A stretch of 64,000 bases of DNA from Pipra filicauda (GCF_003945595.2 NW_024104895.1:1-64000), one strand, 5' to 3'; shown: positions 1 to 12,640, counted from the stretch's first letter. Notes: a model not told the origin generated them from the sequence alone. A program made the numbers and translations.

Positions 1-552
1 GTTCCTTGCAGTCGGAATGTAAACTCATCAGCTCCATTAAACTTGAGCACTATATCCCATCATCCAGATCATCAAGGAAGATGTTCACCAGGAATTGCTG
101 ATCACTGGCCTCCAGCTGGATGTTGCACTCCTGATCACCACCCCAGCCAGCAGATTTCAACCAGCCTGCTGTCTGCTCATCCAGCCCATACTTCATGGGC
201 TTCTCTGTGAGGGAGCCCTGTCTGTGTCCACTAGTACACACATTCATTTGGATTTTAAACAATCAAACAGAAGTGAGAGTTTTAACAGCAGAATTATTTT
301 TCAAAGGGAAATAGAAGGGTAAGAGTTTTTAATTTTAATGATCATGTTTTACATGATGCTAATTGACCTCTAGTAGAAATGAGAGAGCACCTTAAGAGAC
401 AAATCTACATTCTCTATTTATGCCTCTGAATTACAGGTATGGCTTTGATGGAACGAGTGCCTTCAAGCTCCACTGGCAGGCACTGTTTGAAAACTATTTG
501 GGTGATTTTTGATAAGAAATGAAAGATGCAACGACAGGAAGCCATTCAGCAA
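1..552. other. no gene seen; unique AT-richer flank
   Basis: I see no supported gene or repeat here. Homology to the plus-strand gene copy D begins abruptly at about 553 (matching 60,109 onward), so the sequence to the left of that point replaces the promoter and signal-peptide exon that D has at the equivalent place. Confidence 0.5.
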
Positions 553-1286
553 TCCCTGACAAGGGAGGTCCACTGTCAATTGCTGGGAGGGCCCCCACCT
601 GTTTCTTTTAATGGTGCTCCCAAATCCCACCCCTTGGGCCTCCCATCCCATCCTTTTTGGTCCCTCAGGCATCTCCTCCCCAGGATCTGCTCTGTGTCCT
701 ACCCAGGGTCCCCAAATATCCTCCCATTAAGCATTCCCAAAGCTTTTCTTTCCATCCTTCCCCTCAGACCTTTGCCTTTCACCCAGGCCACTGCCCTGGT
801 ACCTCCCAAGACCATTCCTTGACTCCCTCTCCACTCCCAACCATCTCCCAGTGCCCTCGTTTTTGTCCTCCTCCATCCTCCTCCTCCTGTCCCCACCAAG
901 CCTCTCCCTTGCAGTCCCCATGTCCCTACACTTGAATTCCTTTCCCCTCCCCTGCATCCCACACAGGGCCCCTTCAACACCCCAATCCCAGTCCCGTGGG
1001 CTCCCCAGTTCCCCCCAGTTCAGCATCTTTGGGTCCCCCCCAACCTCCTCCCCCCCTCCCTGCAGGCCCTGAATTCCCCTGGCTCTCCTTGTCTCCATCC
1101 CCACCCTGGGCCCTGCAGGCACAGGGGTTGGAGGTGAAACTGGGGGCAGTGGGAGCAGGGGGAGCAGAAGGGATTTTCCCCCTCAGACAGGGGGCCAGCC
1201 CTGGGCTGGGGGGCTGGGGACACCCGTGTCCCTCCCCCAGCCCCACAGGGGCCAATCCTGCTTAACCCTTTGCTCTCCTTGCCCAG

Positions 1287-1735
1287 GCACTCTTGGCAGG
1301 AACCCAAAATGATCTGTGGGATGTGAGTGGGCCGGGGGGACTGGAGGGCATCCAGTCTGGGAACTGGGGGACACTTTGGTCCCCCCATCCCTCGCTGGCA
1401 CCGGGGACATCCCAGTGACCAGCCAGGGCTCCTGGGCTCTCTCCAGCTGCATTTAGTGGACGTTGGGATCCTGAAGATGGCTCAGGTGGGTACCAGGAGT
1501 TCTGCCTGAGTCGGGTCCTCCCCTCACATGGCCATGACACTTCTGGCCATCCCAGTCTGCCCCAGTATACCCCAGTGCACCTTCCCCAAGGATCCCATTT
1601 CTCCCCCCAGGCTCCCAATACATCCCACTGCACCCAGTGTGTCTCTGAGCCTGTGTTTGTCCCCAGCCCCCTGTGGTGGAGAAGGTGGTGGGTCCTGTTG
1701 GTGAGAAAGGCGTGGCTGCATCCCTGGATGGCTGA
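1287..1735 (+). pseudogene. 5'-truncated copy 0 of the small secreted-peptide gene
   Basis: Three downstream coding exons of the microexon peptide family can be read: 1287-1322 (ALLAGTQNDLWD), 1447-1485 (LHLVDVGILKMAQ) and 1667-1735 (begins PPVVEKVVG, ends SLDG then TGA). A 3' UTR exon starts at 1829 after TTTCAG, and AATAAA is at 1942-1947. All exons are phase 0 with AG/GT borders. It is closest to copy D (60,844-61,497). The first donor differs: D uses CAG|GTGAGT, whereas here the G of the old GT is lost and a GTGAGT 3 nt later would serve, adding a codon. No signal-peptide exon or TATA-like box is present upstream, because homology to D ends at about 553. The REKR dibasic site of D is GEKG here. 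It is probably a non-functional fragment, although an unseen upstream exon cannot be excluded. Confidence 0.6.
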
Positions 1736-1974
1736 GGTGAGCAGTGCCTGCAGGGAGAGGGGTCAGGACAAGGCCCCTCTCATGTTGCAGTGGACTTTGG
1801 GGGTGACATTTGGGGCTCTGTCTTTCAGGACTGGTGGTGACACCCGTGCCCTGTCCCCCTCCAGTGGCATGAGGAGATGATCATCCCCGGAAGAACCCCC
1901 TGATTTCCCTCAGAGCCCAGGGGCATTTCCCCAGAATGATCAATAAATCCCTTCAGCAAAGCTACTCTGCTTGA

Positions 1975-2275
1975 TCTTGTGTGTGTGTTCCCAACTCCAT
2001 GTGTGTGTTCCCATCTCCATGGGTGTGTTCCCAACTCCATGTGTGTGTTCCCATCTCCATGTGTGTTCCCATCTCCATGTGTGTGTTCCCAACTCCATGT
2101 GTGTGTTCCCATCTCCATGGGTGTGTTCCCATCTCCATGGGTGTGTTCCCATCTCCATGGGTGTGTTCCCATCTCTCTGTGTGTGTTCCCAACTCCATGG
2201 GTGTGTTCCCATCTCCATGGGTGTGTTTCCATCTCCATGGGTGTGTTCCCATCTCCATGCCTGCATTCCCATGTC
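1975..2275 (+). repeat. 20-bp minisatellite in the 3' flank of copy 0
   Basis: About 15 units of a 20-bp motif (CCCATCTCCATGGGTGTGTT with AACTCC and TGTGTG variants) start just after the polyadenylation region of copy 0. The same place behind copy D (61,745-61,805) holds only about three loose units, so the array expanded at this locus. Confidence 0.85.
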
Positions 2276-2815
2276 CCTGTCCCCTCCTTCTCCAGCCCCT
2301 GCACACCCAGTGCCTCTCTGGCCGCTCCCCTGCCATGAGCAGAGAGGCTCAGGGGGCTCCTGGGGGTCTCTGCACACGAGATCCCCTTCACCCCCTCCAT
2401 GTGCATCCTGAGCAGTGCAGGTTGGGGCATCGTGGAATGTCCCTGCTGGGGGCTGGGACAGGCAGGGGGCACATGGGGCAGCCCCTGGAGCACCTGGACC
2501 TCCCCTGGGCTCTGGGAGGGATGGGAAAGGGGATCAAAGAGCCAGCGGGTGTCAAATGCCCCCAGATCTCAAGGGCCAGGCTCGGGGCTGAAGGGATGGA
2601 GAGCAGCCCTGCATCCAAGGCCATGGGGATAGTGGAGGATGAAAAGCAGGATGGGAGCCAGCAATGGGAGCTCACAGCCCACAAGCCCCCTGTGTCCTGG
2701 GCTCATCCCACAGCGTGGGCAGCAGGGGAGGGGGGTTCTGCCCCTCTGCTCCGCTCAGCTGAGACCCCTCCTGCAGTGCTGCCTCCAGCTCTGGGGCTGC
2801 CTCAGGGTGTGGTTT
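2276..2815 (+). repeat. duplicated 3' flank of the peptide gene
   Basis: The segment from about 2,500 to 2,815 matches the downstream flank of D (61,950-62,240) and, inverted, those of A, B and C. It ends in a short CR1-related piece. The stretch at 2,330-2,400 also resembles 14,545-14,590 and, inverted, 63,195-63,255. No coding function is seen. Confidence 0.6.
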
Positions 2816-5800
2816 TCTGTTGAGGAGGAAAAGGCAGGACTGAGTCAGGTCAGACTCTATTGGCAAAATGTGTCTCTCTTTTTAGGAAGACGTCTCTGCA
2901 TCCCCCTCCCCTGAGCTCTGGGTTTTGCTGGCTGATGGGGGCTTTGAGAGCAGGGACCCTGTGACAGGCTCCCGAGGAATCCTCCTTGCTGTGAGAGGCA
3001 GCTCAGGACACGGGGTGATCCGAGATTAAATGTGCCTGTGACACATCAAAGCGTTTCCAGCCCTGCTGTTCACAGTTTGCCCAACTGCAGAGCAGAGCTG
3101 AGGGGATTTGCTGTAGTTTTGTTACAGTTTCACTTGGCACATTTAGAAGTAAATTTGGATGGCTGAAATCCCTGACATTTCTGATGTTCTCCAAGTGAAA
3201 TCTCGTGGGTCCTGGGAGGCAAAGGGATGGTCTCAGTGCAGAGAGAAGAACTACGCTGGCCATCACTCCTGTTCTCAGCCGCCCCTCGCTGGCAGCTTGG
3301 AGCTGAGGGAGGATCACACTAAGGAGCTCCTTTAAAAAGAGACAGGGCCTTTCTGGGAGCAGAGGAATCTGGGCTCAAAGGGCAGATTGACAGACTCCTT
3401 GTCTTTTCTCAGGGTGCCTGATTAGGATCTCCTCTTTCTTCTCCCAGACTGCTGCACAGAGGGATCATTGCAGCTGCCCAGAGCATTTCTATGGCTCTAC
3501 CACCGAGGTGTCCTCTCCATGGGGATCCCAGACAGCACAGAGATACTATGGCAGAGCTGTGCCCTTCTGGAGGACACCCTGCAGGACACCCGGGGAAGCA
3601 GCTGAATGTCCTGAAGTTGCCTGGAGGGCACTTGGGCATTTTGCTCCCACAGACACATCCCCACAGCAGCACCCAAAGGGTTTGTGTCTGGACAGGAACC
3701 TGCCACCCCAAAGCCCCTGCACTGCCTGAGAAAAGCCAATGGTGAGAAGAAGAACAGCCCAGACAACAGGGGATGGCAGGGAAATGCCACAATGCTGCTG
3801 CCAAGGGAGGAGGGACACACAGAGAGAGATGGAAATGGGGGCCTTGTCCTTGCCTGGGCTCTGCTGCTGCAGGGCAATGCACAGCCCAGGGGCCATGGCC
3901 TGAGGGCACAGGCTCTGCTTAGGCTGGGAAAGGAGCCCAGGGAGGAGCTGCTCAGGGAAGGGGTCTGTGCCACAGGGACAGCAGGGAGGGGCCCACATCC
4001 CCCTGCCCAGCACTTGTGGCAGCAGCTCCCTGTCCCTGCCTGCCTGTCTCTGGGTGAGGAGCTGTTCCTGCCAGCAGCCCCTCCCTGTGCCCAGCTCAGC
4101 TCCCTGCCAGTGCTGCCAGAGCCATCCCCAGCCCAGTGCCCAGGGGCAGCTCTGCCTGGGCAGGGGCTGCAGAGCAGATCCCAGACCCTGCGGTGGCTGG
4201 GAAGGGGGAGGTGTTCTGGGGGGATGTGCTTCCTGAGAAGGGCCCCTGGAAATGGAGGAGGTGGAGCTGAAGCTGTGAGGAGCCCTGAGCCTGCAGCTGA
4301 AGGGCCCTGCCCAGCCCTGCCCTGCCCTGCCCTGAGGGGTCACTCCTTCCACCCACCCCTTCTCCCCCAGCCCCGTGGCAGCTCCTTGGCCGGGCTGAGA
4401 GCTGCCCCTGGCAGGCAGCAGAGTCCCTGCCCCAGCACACAGAGCCCTGGGGGCAGGACCCTGCTCTGCCCCACAGCCCTGGGCACCCCTGGCTGCACCC
4501 CCACCTTCCCACCCCACAGCCAGCCCTGCCACAGGGAACCTTCTTGCCCTGGGCCTCTGAGGGGGCAGCAGCAAGTCCTGCTCTGCAGCAGCTTCTCCTG
4601 CTGCACCCCAGGAAATCCAGCAGAGCCATCCTGGCAGCTCCTGCCACTGCTGGCATTTGGCAGCTGGGAGAGGCACTTACAGGAACTCCCCTGCACTGCT
4701 CTGCAGCCACAGCCTGACCGTGGCAAAGGGCTGGCAAGGTTCCTGCCCTGAGCAGCTCTGCCCTGTCCTCCCACCCCAGGATCTCTTGAACCTCCTGCTC
4801 CCTTCTCCTGTCTGCCCTTGCTGCCTGCAGCTCCTGCCCTGCTCTGCCATATGGCCACTTCCCCTGCACTGCAGCAACTGGGAGAGTCCTGCTGAAAGAT
4901 CCTAGAAGCTGTGGGATGTGGCAGCTTTAGGAGATGCCTTCAGGAAGGGAAGTTGAACTTTCCTGCAGCCAGAGAAATAATCATTCAAATCCCGTGAAGG
5001 TTTCTCCCACAGTGAGAGCTCAGTCCCCTCCCAGCCCAGGCTGCCTCTCATCTCTCTGCCTTCTCTCCTGTGCCCTGGGTGCTGCAGGCAGTGCCCTCAG
5101 CCCTGCTGGGCTGTGCAGAGGAGCTGCTCCTGGGCAGAGCTTGCCAGGAGCTCCCTGTGTGCCAGGAGCCCGGCCCAGCTCAGCAGCACAGCAACAGCCC
5201 CAGGCAGCACTTCTGCCCTTCAGGGATCCCTCCAAGTGTCCCTGGGGCTCCAGGGGACCCTGCTGGCACACAGCTGAAGGAAATAATGATGTTCCTTCTC
5301 TCAGCTGGGCACAGACACTTCTTTCAGCAGGGTCATTTCTCCAAACAGACACTGAGTTAAGTTCAAGAGGCCCCTTTTCATGTCCCATCATTAGACAGGA
5401 AACCCAGACAGTGCCCAGGAGGGATCTCCTTCACCCCCACTGAGGGAAGGGACTCAGCTGAGTCAACAGAGGTGTCTCCTTGTGGCTCTGCAGACCTGGG
5501 GCCAGAAGGACACTCAGCTCCCTCCACAGCCCCCATGGGGTGGGATTCCTCCTGCCCCAGTTCAGGGGGCCCAAAACAGGCACCTGCAGGTGACTCCTGT
5601 TGGGGCAGATGACACTGCAGAGATAAGAAATTATCTTAGCCAGAAACCATGGAATTTAAAGACAGACAAGGAAAGCTTGTTTACATATACCACCTGATAT
5701 TTTTATACTATCTTTTAATTAAGCAGACTTGCTGTCTCCATGAAAATCCTTTTACCACCTTGTTTACCCCATCTCCTGTTGTAATTGTGATAAAGAAATA

Positions 5801-8800
5801 TCTGTTTATCTGTTTGAAGAAAATTATCTCCCTGCACTTCCTGGACCCTCAACCTCAAATGTGAATACAATGTATGTCCCCCCTTCCCTGAACCCTATAT
5901 ATAGCTAGAGTTGTGTCAAATTCAGCTTTGTAACCACAAAGTGGATCATGCAATTATTTAAACCGTCTTAGACTCCTTGTCCCACCTCCCGTGGGAATGA
6001 ATGAAGACCAAAGCCAGGAGTGACCTGCTGGGACACAAAGCCCTGGTCACTTCTGAGGGGCCAGAGGTGACCGAGATTCCTGCTGGGAACTGCAGGCTGC
6101 AATGGAGCAGTTCCTAGGCACAGGGCAGCAGCTGTGGGATCTTCTTGGAGGCTGCTGGGACATTGCTTTGGCCAACTTCAGTGGCAGAAGGGGCCCACAT
6201 GTAGGACAGGGGAACCTGTCACTGTTCCTCCTGTCCAGGGCAGCCCACAGAGGTGCTCAGCTGAGCAAATGCAGGGAGGGAGGTCTCTCTCCTGTTCTTT
6301 ATCAGGGTATTTTCTACACATCCTTAGAGTACAATGGCAGTTGTCTCCTGGACATCCCTTCCTTGCTGAACATAATTCAGGGCAGCTGAACCTGAATTTC
6401 GTACCCAAAGTGGGGCCTGTAGTGCCAGGGGAGGTGCCAGGGCTCTGCAGCACAAGTGCAGCAGCTGCCATGGACAGCACAGGGCCTGTGCAGGGACCCC
6501 GTCCCCATTCCCAGCAGTTGTGGGACAGGCACCACCCAGGGCTCCTCAGACACATTGGGGGCCTTTGGGGCAGGGAGTGAATCCCAGCCCTGCAGGGACA
6601 TAAGGTCTGGCCCTTCTCTATCCAGCTGGTGCTGGGCAGTTCCTGAATACAAAGCACATCCCAGCAGGGTCTCCAATCCTGTGCATTCCCTTTTTGTGTG
6701 GTTTAACCCCAGTGAGCAGCCAAGTGCCACAGAACTGCTCCCTCAGTCCCCCGACCTCCCCCTGCACTGACAGGGGGAGGAGAATCAAGAAAAGGCAAAA
6801 CCTGTGGGTTAAGAAAAATGTAATAACTGAAACAAAGTAAAGTATGAAAATAATAAAAAGTGTAGTAACTGTAATAATAACTGTATTGAAAAGGGAGACC
6901 AAAGAAAGAGAAAGAGGAATAAAACCCCAGAGGAACAAGTGATGCTCAGCATGATTGCTCACACACACTGCCTAATGCCCCACACCCCAAGCAGTGATCT
7001 GCCCCTCCTGCACAACCCCTCCTCATGTATCCACTGGGAATGATGTTCTGTGGTGTGGAATATCCCTTTGGAATATCCAGGTCGGCTGTCCTGGCCCTGC
7101 TCCCTCCCAGCTTCTTGTGCACCCGGCAGAGCACGGGAAGCTGGAAAGTCCTTGATTAGGGTAAGCACAACCAAACCATCAGTGTGTGATCAACATTGTT
7201 CTCTCACGGAATCCAAACCACAGCCCTGCTCCAGGTACTAGGAAGAAAATGAACTCTCTACTTAGGAAGAAAATTAACTCTATCTCAGAATTAATCTCTA
7301 GTTAATCTATAGGAAGATTAACTCTATCTACTAGGAAGAACAGCCAAGACAAGGCTGGTGTCCACCCCTTATTCCACACCATTTACACCATGTCAGATCC
7401 CACACTTTCCAACACATTCCACCATCACCTTTCCTATCATTTGATATAAACCCACAGATCTCATTGCTTAGTCTATGAAAGTCTGTTGAGTTCATTTAGT
7501 CCAGGATTTTAGGCTCCATCTGCCAAAATACTCTTTCAGGGCAGGAAAAATGCTGTCTACTGTTGGATTGTTGCCTCTTGCAGCCAGTTCTTGTTCCATC
7601 ACCGCTGTGCTTGTCTGGTCTCCTCCAAGCTCATTGTTCATTTCTCTCAGTGATTTTCACTGTAATACCCCTGACACGGCAAAGAGTGGCCACAGCAGTG
7701 AGAATGCAGTGTTAGAGAGTTACCACCATATTATAACTGAATTCCTTGGCTATTCTCACCCAAAATCCAGTCCCTTCGAGGCACACACTAGATTTCCCAT
7801 CTTTCCCTCCTTCCCCACCAAGCGCATCCGTGTCCTTGAGACACGTGAATCCCACGGGTGCACTTCCCTTTGCCTGAAGCAGGAATAACCCAGACTCTCT
7901 TCCCAGCATGTTTTTAATGTGCACTACAGGAACTTTATCCCTTTCCATGGCACGTAAAAACTTGGATTGGACAGGGCCAGCCCGATTGGCACATCCCCCA
8001 GTGCTGAGTGACCAGGTGGCCTTTGCTAAATGTGCATCCCAATGTTGGCAGGTCCCAGCACCCACTGCATCATTCCATCTTTCCTGGTGCATGGCAGGTG
8101 TGGTGGTTTTAGCACCATCAGGAAATTAAAATTCACATAAGTCACTCCCTTTCTCACGCCCCTTCCAGTGAGGGAGGGACAAAAAATGAGAGACTCTGGG
8201 TGGAGATAACAATTCACTAAAAGCACAGAGCAATGGAATAAGACACGCACAGTCACAACAGCAATATCAGCAGCAAAAGTATCCAGAAAGAGAAGGTGTT
8301 TCACTCCCAAAAGGGGTCACCAGCGGGCACACAGACAAGATGTTGGGTGCTCCCCGAGTGACGTGTCCGTGCGGTGCCCCCGGACAAAGGCAATGTGGTG
8401 GGGGAGCTCCCAAGGGTAACGTGCCCAACCCCTCAGCCCAACAACAAGGAGAACCAAGGACAAGCCAAGCCCCGGGAGCTGGGTCGTCCCGGCCGTGTGG
8501 CGCAGCCGCTCCCTGGGCTCAGTCCCGCGCTGGCTCCTCTCTTCTCCTCCCAACCCGAGGGCTGAGGGGGCTGAGGCTGCCCCCCAACCGCCCCGTCCTG
8601 CTCAGGGCTTTGGTTCAGCACCACGGCCCGTCGTGGTTTCCCCTTTCAGCACCAAAGGTCCATCGTCCCGATCTGGGGAAAACATGAGGGGGAGCAGCGG
8701 GACAGAGGACAGGGAGCACAGGAGTGATGCTGACAGTCCCTGCCCTGCAGAGAGCGGGGCAGGAGGGAGCAGTTGTGGTGCAGAGCCCCGGCTTTTCCTG

Positions 8801-8910
8801 CTGGAAGCACAGCCCTAGGGATGGCATGGATGGTACAGGATAAATAACTTGGTGACACCCACAAAGCGCTAAACTGCCCCCTCTGCTCCCTAACCAGGAC
8901 ACCGTGGTGA
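2816..8910. other. no gene seen; old dispersed-repeat sequence
   Basis: I find no credible spliced gene here. Recognisable pieces are a TATATA-containing, LTR-like stretch near 5,690-5,990; an A-rich stretch at 6,780-6,930; a short imperfect AGGAAGAAAATTAACTCT-type repeat at 7,240-7,345; and an LTR-end-like stretch at about 8,095-8,160 (GTGTGGTGGTTTTAGC). Element boundaries could not be resolved by eye. The block at 4,300-5,300 is CT/CAG-rich and stop-poor, which explains several long but unsupported frames. Confidence 0.4.
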
Positions 8911-8914
8911 CAGA

Positions 8915-10794
8915 CCATGGGAATGGGAATGTCTGATGGTTGCCAGGGTAACCGACCATAGCAATGGGAATGTCTGATGGTTGCCATGGTAACTGACGGT
9001 AGCAATGGGACTGTTTGATGTTTGCCATGGAACTGACCATAGCAGTGGGAAGTGTGATAGTTGCCATGGTAACAACTGTAGTGACAGGAATGTCTGATGG
9101 TTGCCATGGTAACTGACCTCTAGCAATGGAACTGTCTGATGGTTGCCATGGTAACTGACCGTAGCAATGGGAATGTATGATGGTTGCCATGGTAATCAAC
9201 TGTAGCAATTGGCATGTGTTATGGTTGCTGTGGTAACTGACCGTAGCAGTGGGAATGTTTGATGGTTGCCATGGTAACTGACCGACACAATGGGAATGTA
9301 TTCTGGTTGCCATGGTAACCAACCGTAGCAATGGGAATGCATGATAGTTGCCATGGTAACCAACCGTAGCAATGGGAATGCATGATGGTTCCATGGTAAG
9401 TGACTGTAGTATGGGAATGTCTGATGGTTGCCATGGTAGCTGACTGTGGCAAAGAAGAATGTGTGATGGTTTGCATGGTAATTGACGGTAACAATGGGAA
9501 TGTATGGTGGTTGCCATGGTAACAGACTGTAACAATGGGAATGTATGATGGTTGCCATGGTAATTGACCGTAGCAATGGGAGCGGATGATAATTTGCCAT
9601 GGTAACTGACTGTAGCAGTTGGAAGTAGAATAGTTGCCATGGTAACCAACTGTAGCAATGGGAATGTTTGATGGTTGCCATGGTAACAGACTGTAGCAAT
9701 GGAATGTGTGATGGTTGCCATGGTAACCGACCATAGAAATGGGAATGTCTGATGGTTGCCATGGTAACTGACCATAGCAATGGGAGTGGATGATGGTTGC
9801 CGTGGTAACTGACTGTAGGAGTGGAATGTATGATGGTTGCCATGGTAACTGACTGTAGCAATGGGACTGTATTATGGTTGCCATGGTAACTGACAATAGC
9901 AATGGGAATACCTGATGGTTGCCATGGTAACTGACTGTAGCAATGGAATGTGTGATGGTTGCCATGGTAACCAACCATAGAAATGGGAATGTCTGATGGT
10001 TGCCATAGTAACCGACCATAGCAATGGGAATGTATGCTGGTTGCCATGGTAACTGACCGTTGCAATGAGAATGTATGCTGGTTGCCATGGTAATTGACCA
10101 TAGCAGTGGGAAGTATGACAGTTGCTATGGTAACCGACCGTAGTGACGGCAATGTCTTATGGTTTCCGTAGCAGTGGAAATAGTGGGAAACCATCACGTA
10201 TGGTGACCGTAGCAATGGCAATGTGTGATGGTTGCCATGGTAACTGACCGTAGGAGTGGGAACTATGATAGTTGCCATGGTAAATGACCGTAGTGATGGA
10301 AATGTGTGATGGTTGTCATGGTAACTGACCGTAGCAATGGGAATGTGTGATGGTTGTCATGGTAACTTACTGTAGCAATGGAATGTATGATGGTTGCCAT
10401 GGTAACTGACTGTAGCAGTGGGAATGTATGAGGGTTGCCATGGTAACCGACCATAGCAGTATGAGTGTATGATGGTTCCATAGTAACTGACATAGCAATG
10501 GGACTGTATGATGGTTGCCATGGTAACTGACTGTAGCAACAGGAATGTGTGATAGTTTGCATGGTAACCAACCATAGCAATGAAAATCTATGCTGTTTGC
10601 CATGGCAACTGACTGTAGGAATGGCACTGTATGGGGGTTGCCATGGTAACCAACCATAGCACCGGGAATGTATGATGGTTGCCATGGTAACTGTTTGTAG
10701 CACTGGGAATGTGTGCTGGTTCCCATGGTAACTTAGCATAGCAATGAGAATGTCTGATGGTTGCCATGGTAACTGACCCTAGCAATCTCTCCTA
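8915..10794 (+). repeat. 41-bp minisatellite; each unit carries an X-box palindrome
   Basis: Roughly 45 tandem units of about 41 bp read GATGGTTGCCATGGTAAC followed by TGACCGTAGCAATGGGAATGT. The core GTTGCCATGGTAAC fits the RFX-factor X-box consensus GTNRCC-N(0-3)-RGYAAC exactly, with a 2-nt spacer. The core is the best-kept part of the unit, while the linker drifts (GTAGCAATGGG, ATAGCAGTGGG and so on). The array resumes for one unit at 11,580-11,622 beyond an inserted element. Since 41 is not a multiple of 3, the long minus-strand frames through it are artefacts. Confidence 0.9.
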
Positions 10795-11578
10795 GTTGCA
10801 AGAACCGGGACCTGTTTATCACTGGGTGGCTACAACCAAAACTGTGTATTCTACACCCTCTGTGGCATTTCTGATGGACTCTTAACAATGGATCCGTTGC
10901 AGCAGCTGCCCAGGGACCACCTGACACCTCAGCCGACCAGCTGGCTGGGAAAGAACTGTGCAAGGAGTGTTCCTTTGTCTTCACACCCAGGACTCAGCTG
11001 GGATAACTCCCCTTGGGGAGGCATTAGCACCTTCACCCCCAGCCTGAGGGGTCATCTCTGCCAATGGGCCGCCTTGGACTGGCAGAACAGGCAGCTGCAA
11101 CACCCAGACCATCACACACTCCAAAAATACCCCGGGACTCACAGAGTTAAATCACCCATTGTGAAACTCCCTGCCCTGGGGGAGGTGCTGCACATCCCCA
11201 CCTGAACCTGAGCACATTTACTCTTGGGCTTTGGGCACTTCTGCTACCACTCGTGGGATGGAGAGGAGGACCAGAATTCCAACAGGACTGGGATTGACAC
11301 TCTCCACAGGACTGCCATCATTACCTCAACACAACTGCCACCATCATCTGCACCAACAGCTTTCCCTTGTCCTTTGCACCCTGGGGGGCCACGTGGTGCT
11401 CAGCACTGTTCTGTTCTTGTCCCAGGCTGCTGGCTTATACAGCTATTTCTGGGGGTTAAAACCAGTTTTCTCTGTATCATTGTATTTATTGTAATCTTCT
11501 CAGTAAATTGTAAGTCTGACTTGTAATCCCTTGGGTGGGTTCATTTCTCCCTCTGGTTTACTTTTAACCCAGCACACG
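10795..11578 (+). mobile_element. LTR-like element inserted in the X-box array
   Basis: About 780 bp interrupts the 41-bp array. It is related to the element at 12,016-12,640: both open with CCTAGTT, share an AAAACTGTGTATTCTA stretch, and end in a T-rich segment with TAAATTGT and GAGTTCATTTC or GGTTCATTTC. This end looks like an LTR R/U5, but clean TG..CA ends were not found. AGCAAT before and AGCACA after may be a decayed target duplication. Confidence 0.5.
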
Positions 11579-11579
11579 A

Positions 11580-11622
11580 TGGGAATGTACGATGGTTGCC
11601 ATGGTAACTGACCCTGGCAAGG
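11580..11622 (+). repeat. resumed X-box minisatellite unit
   Basis: A single unit containing GTTGCCATGGTAAC continues the array after the insert, showing that the element landed inside a pre-existing array. Confidence 0.8.
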
Positions 11623-11689
11623 GGGCTCAGTGCCGTTGCCCACGGCTTCCACTTCTGCAAATTGGCTTCATTCCCCTTCTCCTTCAGCA

Positions 11690-12015
11690 GCCTCAGCCAC
11701 TCGTCGTGGGGGCCCCACACAGCAGCTTCCCAGCTCCATGAGGTTCTGCAGCAGCCCAGGGTTCCTTTGGCCCCACAAGGTCCTGCAGTGTCCCGATGGC
11801 CCCTCGATTCCGTGAGGCCCCACAGTGTCCCAGGGTCTCCCTGCTTCCATGAGTTTCCCCAGTGTCCCAGGTTTCCTTTGATTCCACGAGATCCAGATGT
11901 GAAGCAGTGGCCCCTTCATTCCACGAGGTTTTGCAGTGTCCCCATGGCTCCTTTCTGCCCTCAGGTTCTGCACAGTCTCAGGTTCCTCTGTTTTCAGGAG
12001 TTTCTGCAGTGTCCC
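11690..12015 (-). repeat. degenerate 37-bp array
   Basis: Diverged tandem units contain GTGTCCC, CCTTTG and TTCCATGAG or TTCCACGAG. They are related in reverse complement to the cleaner 37-bp array at 13,750-14,000. Confidence 0.65.
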
Positions 12016-12640
12016 GATGTCCTAGTTAGGACAGCTGAGACCAGTTCATCACTGGATGGGTGTAACCCAAAACTGTGTATTCTATAGCCTTCCATGCCAT
12101 TTCCCAGAAACTGTTATCAACAGAGCATTTACACCATCTGCACATAGAGCCTGACTCCTCAGGCTATAAACTAGGCATTAAGAGGCCTGCAAGATAGGAA
12201 TATGTTCCTGTCCTCACACCCTTTTATGGAATACCCCGCTCTGAGGGAAGGACTGAGCATTCCTGCCTGAACTGGAGAATATATAAACTTGGAGTTTTGG
12301 AACCTTTTTTACCACTCGTGGGATCCAGAGGAAGACTGCAGCTCACCGCTCTCAACCAGCCTGAGACCACCACCCTCAGCTGGACTGCAATCACCACTCT
12401 TGACCAGACTGCAACAGCACTCTCACCAACAGGTTTTCCCCTCACCTTTTCCTTTGGACTCAGGGGGCCCAAAGAACACCACTCTGTTCATGCCCCAAGG
12501 TGCTGGGTTATATATTTGGGTTTTGTGGGTTAAAACCAATTGTTTGTATGTATAATTGTACTTATTGTATTATTTTATTAAATTGTTATCCTGACTTATA
12601 ATCTCTCTTTTGAGTTGAGTTCATTTCCTATTTATTCTTG
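12016..12640 (+). mobile_element. second LTR-like element of the 10,795 family
   Basis: It starts TGTCCTAGTTAGGACAG inside the degenerate 37-bp array, and carries the AAAACTGTGTATTCTA segment and the T-rich TAAATTG tail seen in its relative. It is about 620 bp long. The exact right end is unresolved. Confidence 0.45.

Noticed and set aside
1825..2823. Open frames of 119-280 aa on both strands at 1.8-2.8 kb
   Set aside because: They are produced by the 20-bp minisatellite, which is open in several frames on both strands.
5690..5990. Complete LTR around the TATATATAG stretch
   Set aside because: TATA-like and T-rich features are present, but I could not find paired ends, a target duplication or a second copy, so it is only mentioned within the gene-free block.
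8615..10739. Long minus-strand open frames (up to 386 aa) rich in HGNH and SYHGN
   Set aside because: They run through the 41-bp X-box minisatellite. The period is not a multiple of 3, so all frames stay open by repeat composition, and no start, splice or domain evidence supports a gene.
8915..10794. CRISPR-like direct repeats
   Set aside because: There are no unique spacers, the repeat is a continuous degenerate tandem array, and the surrounding DNA is avian.
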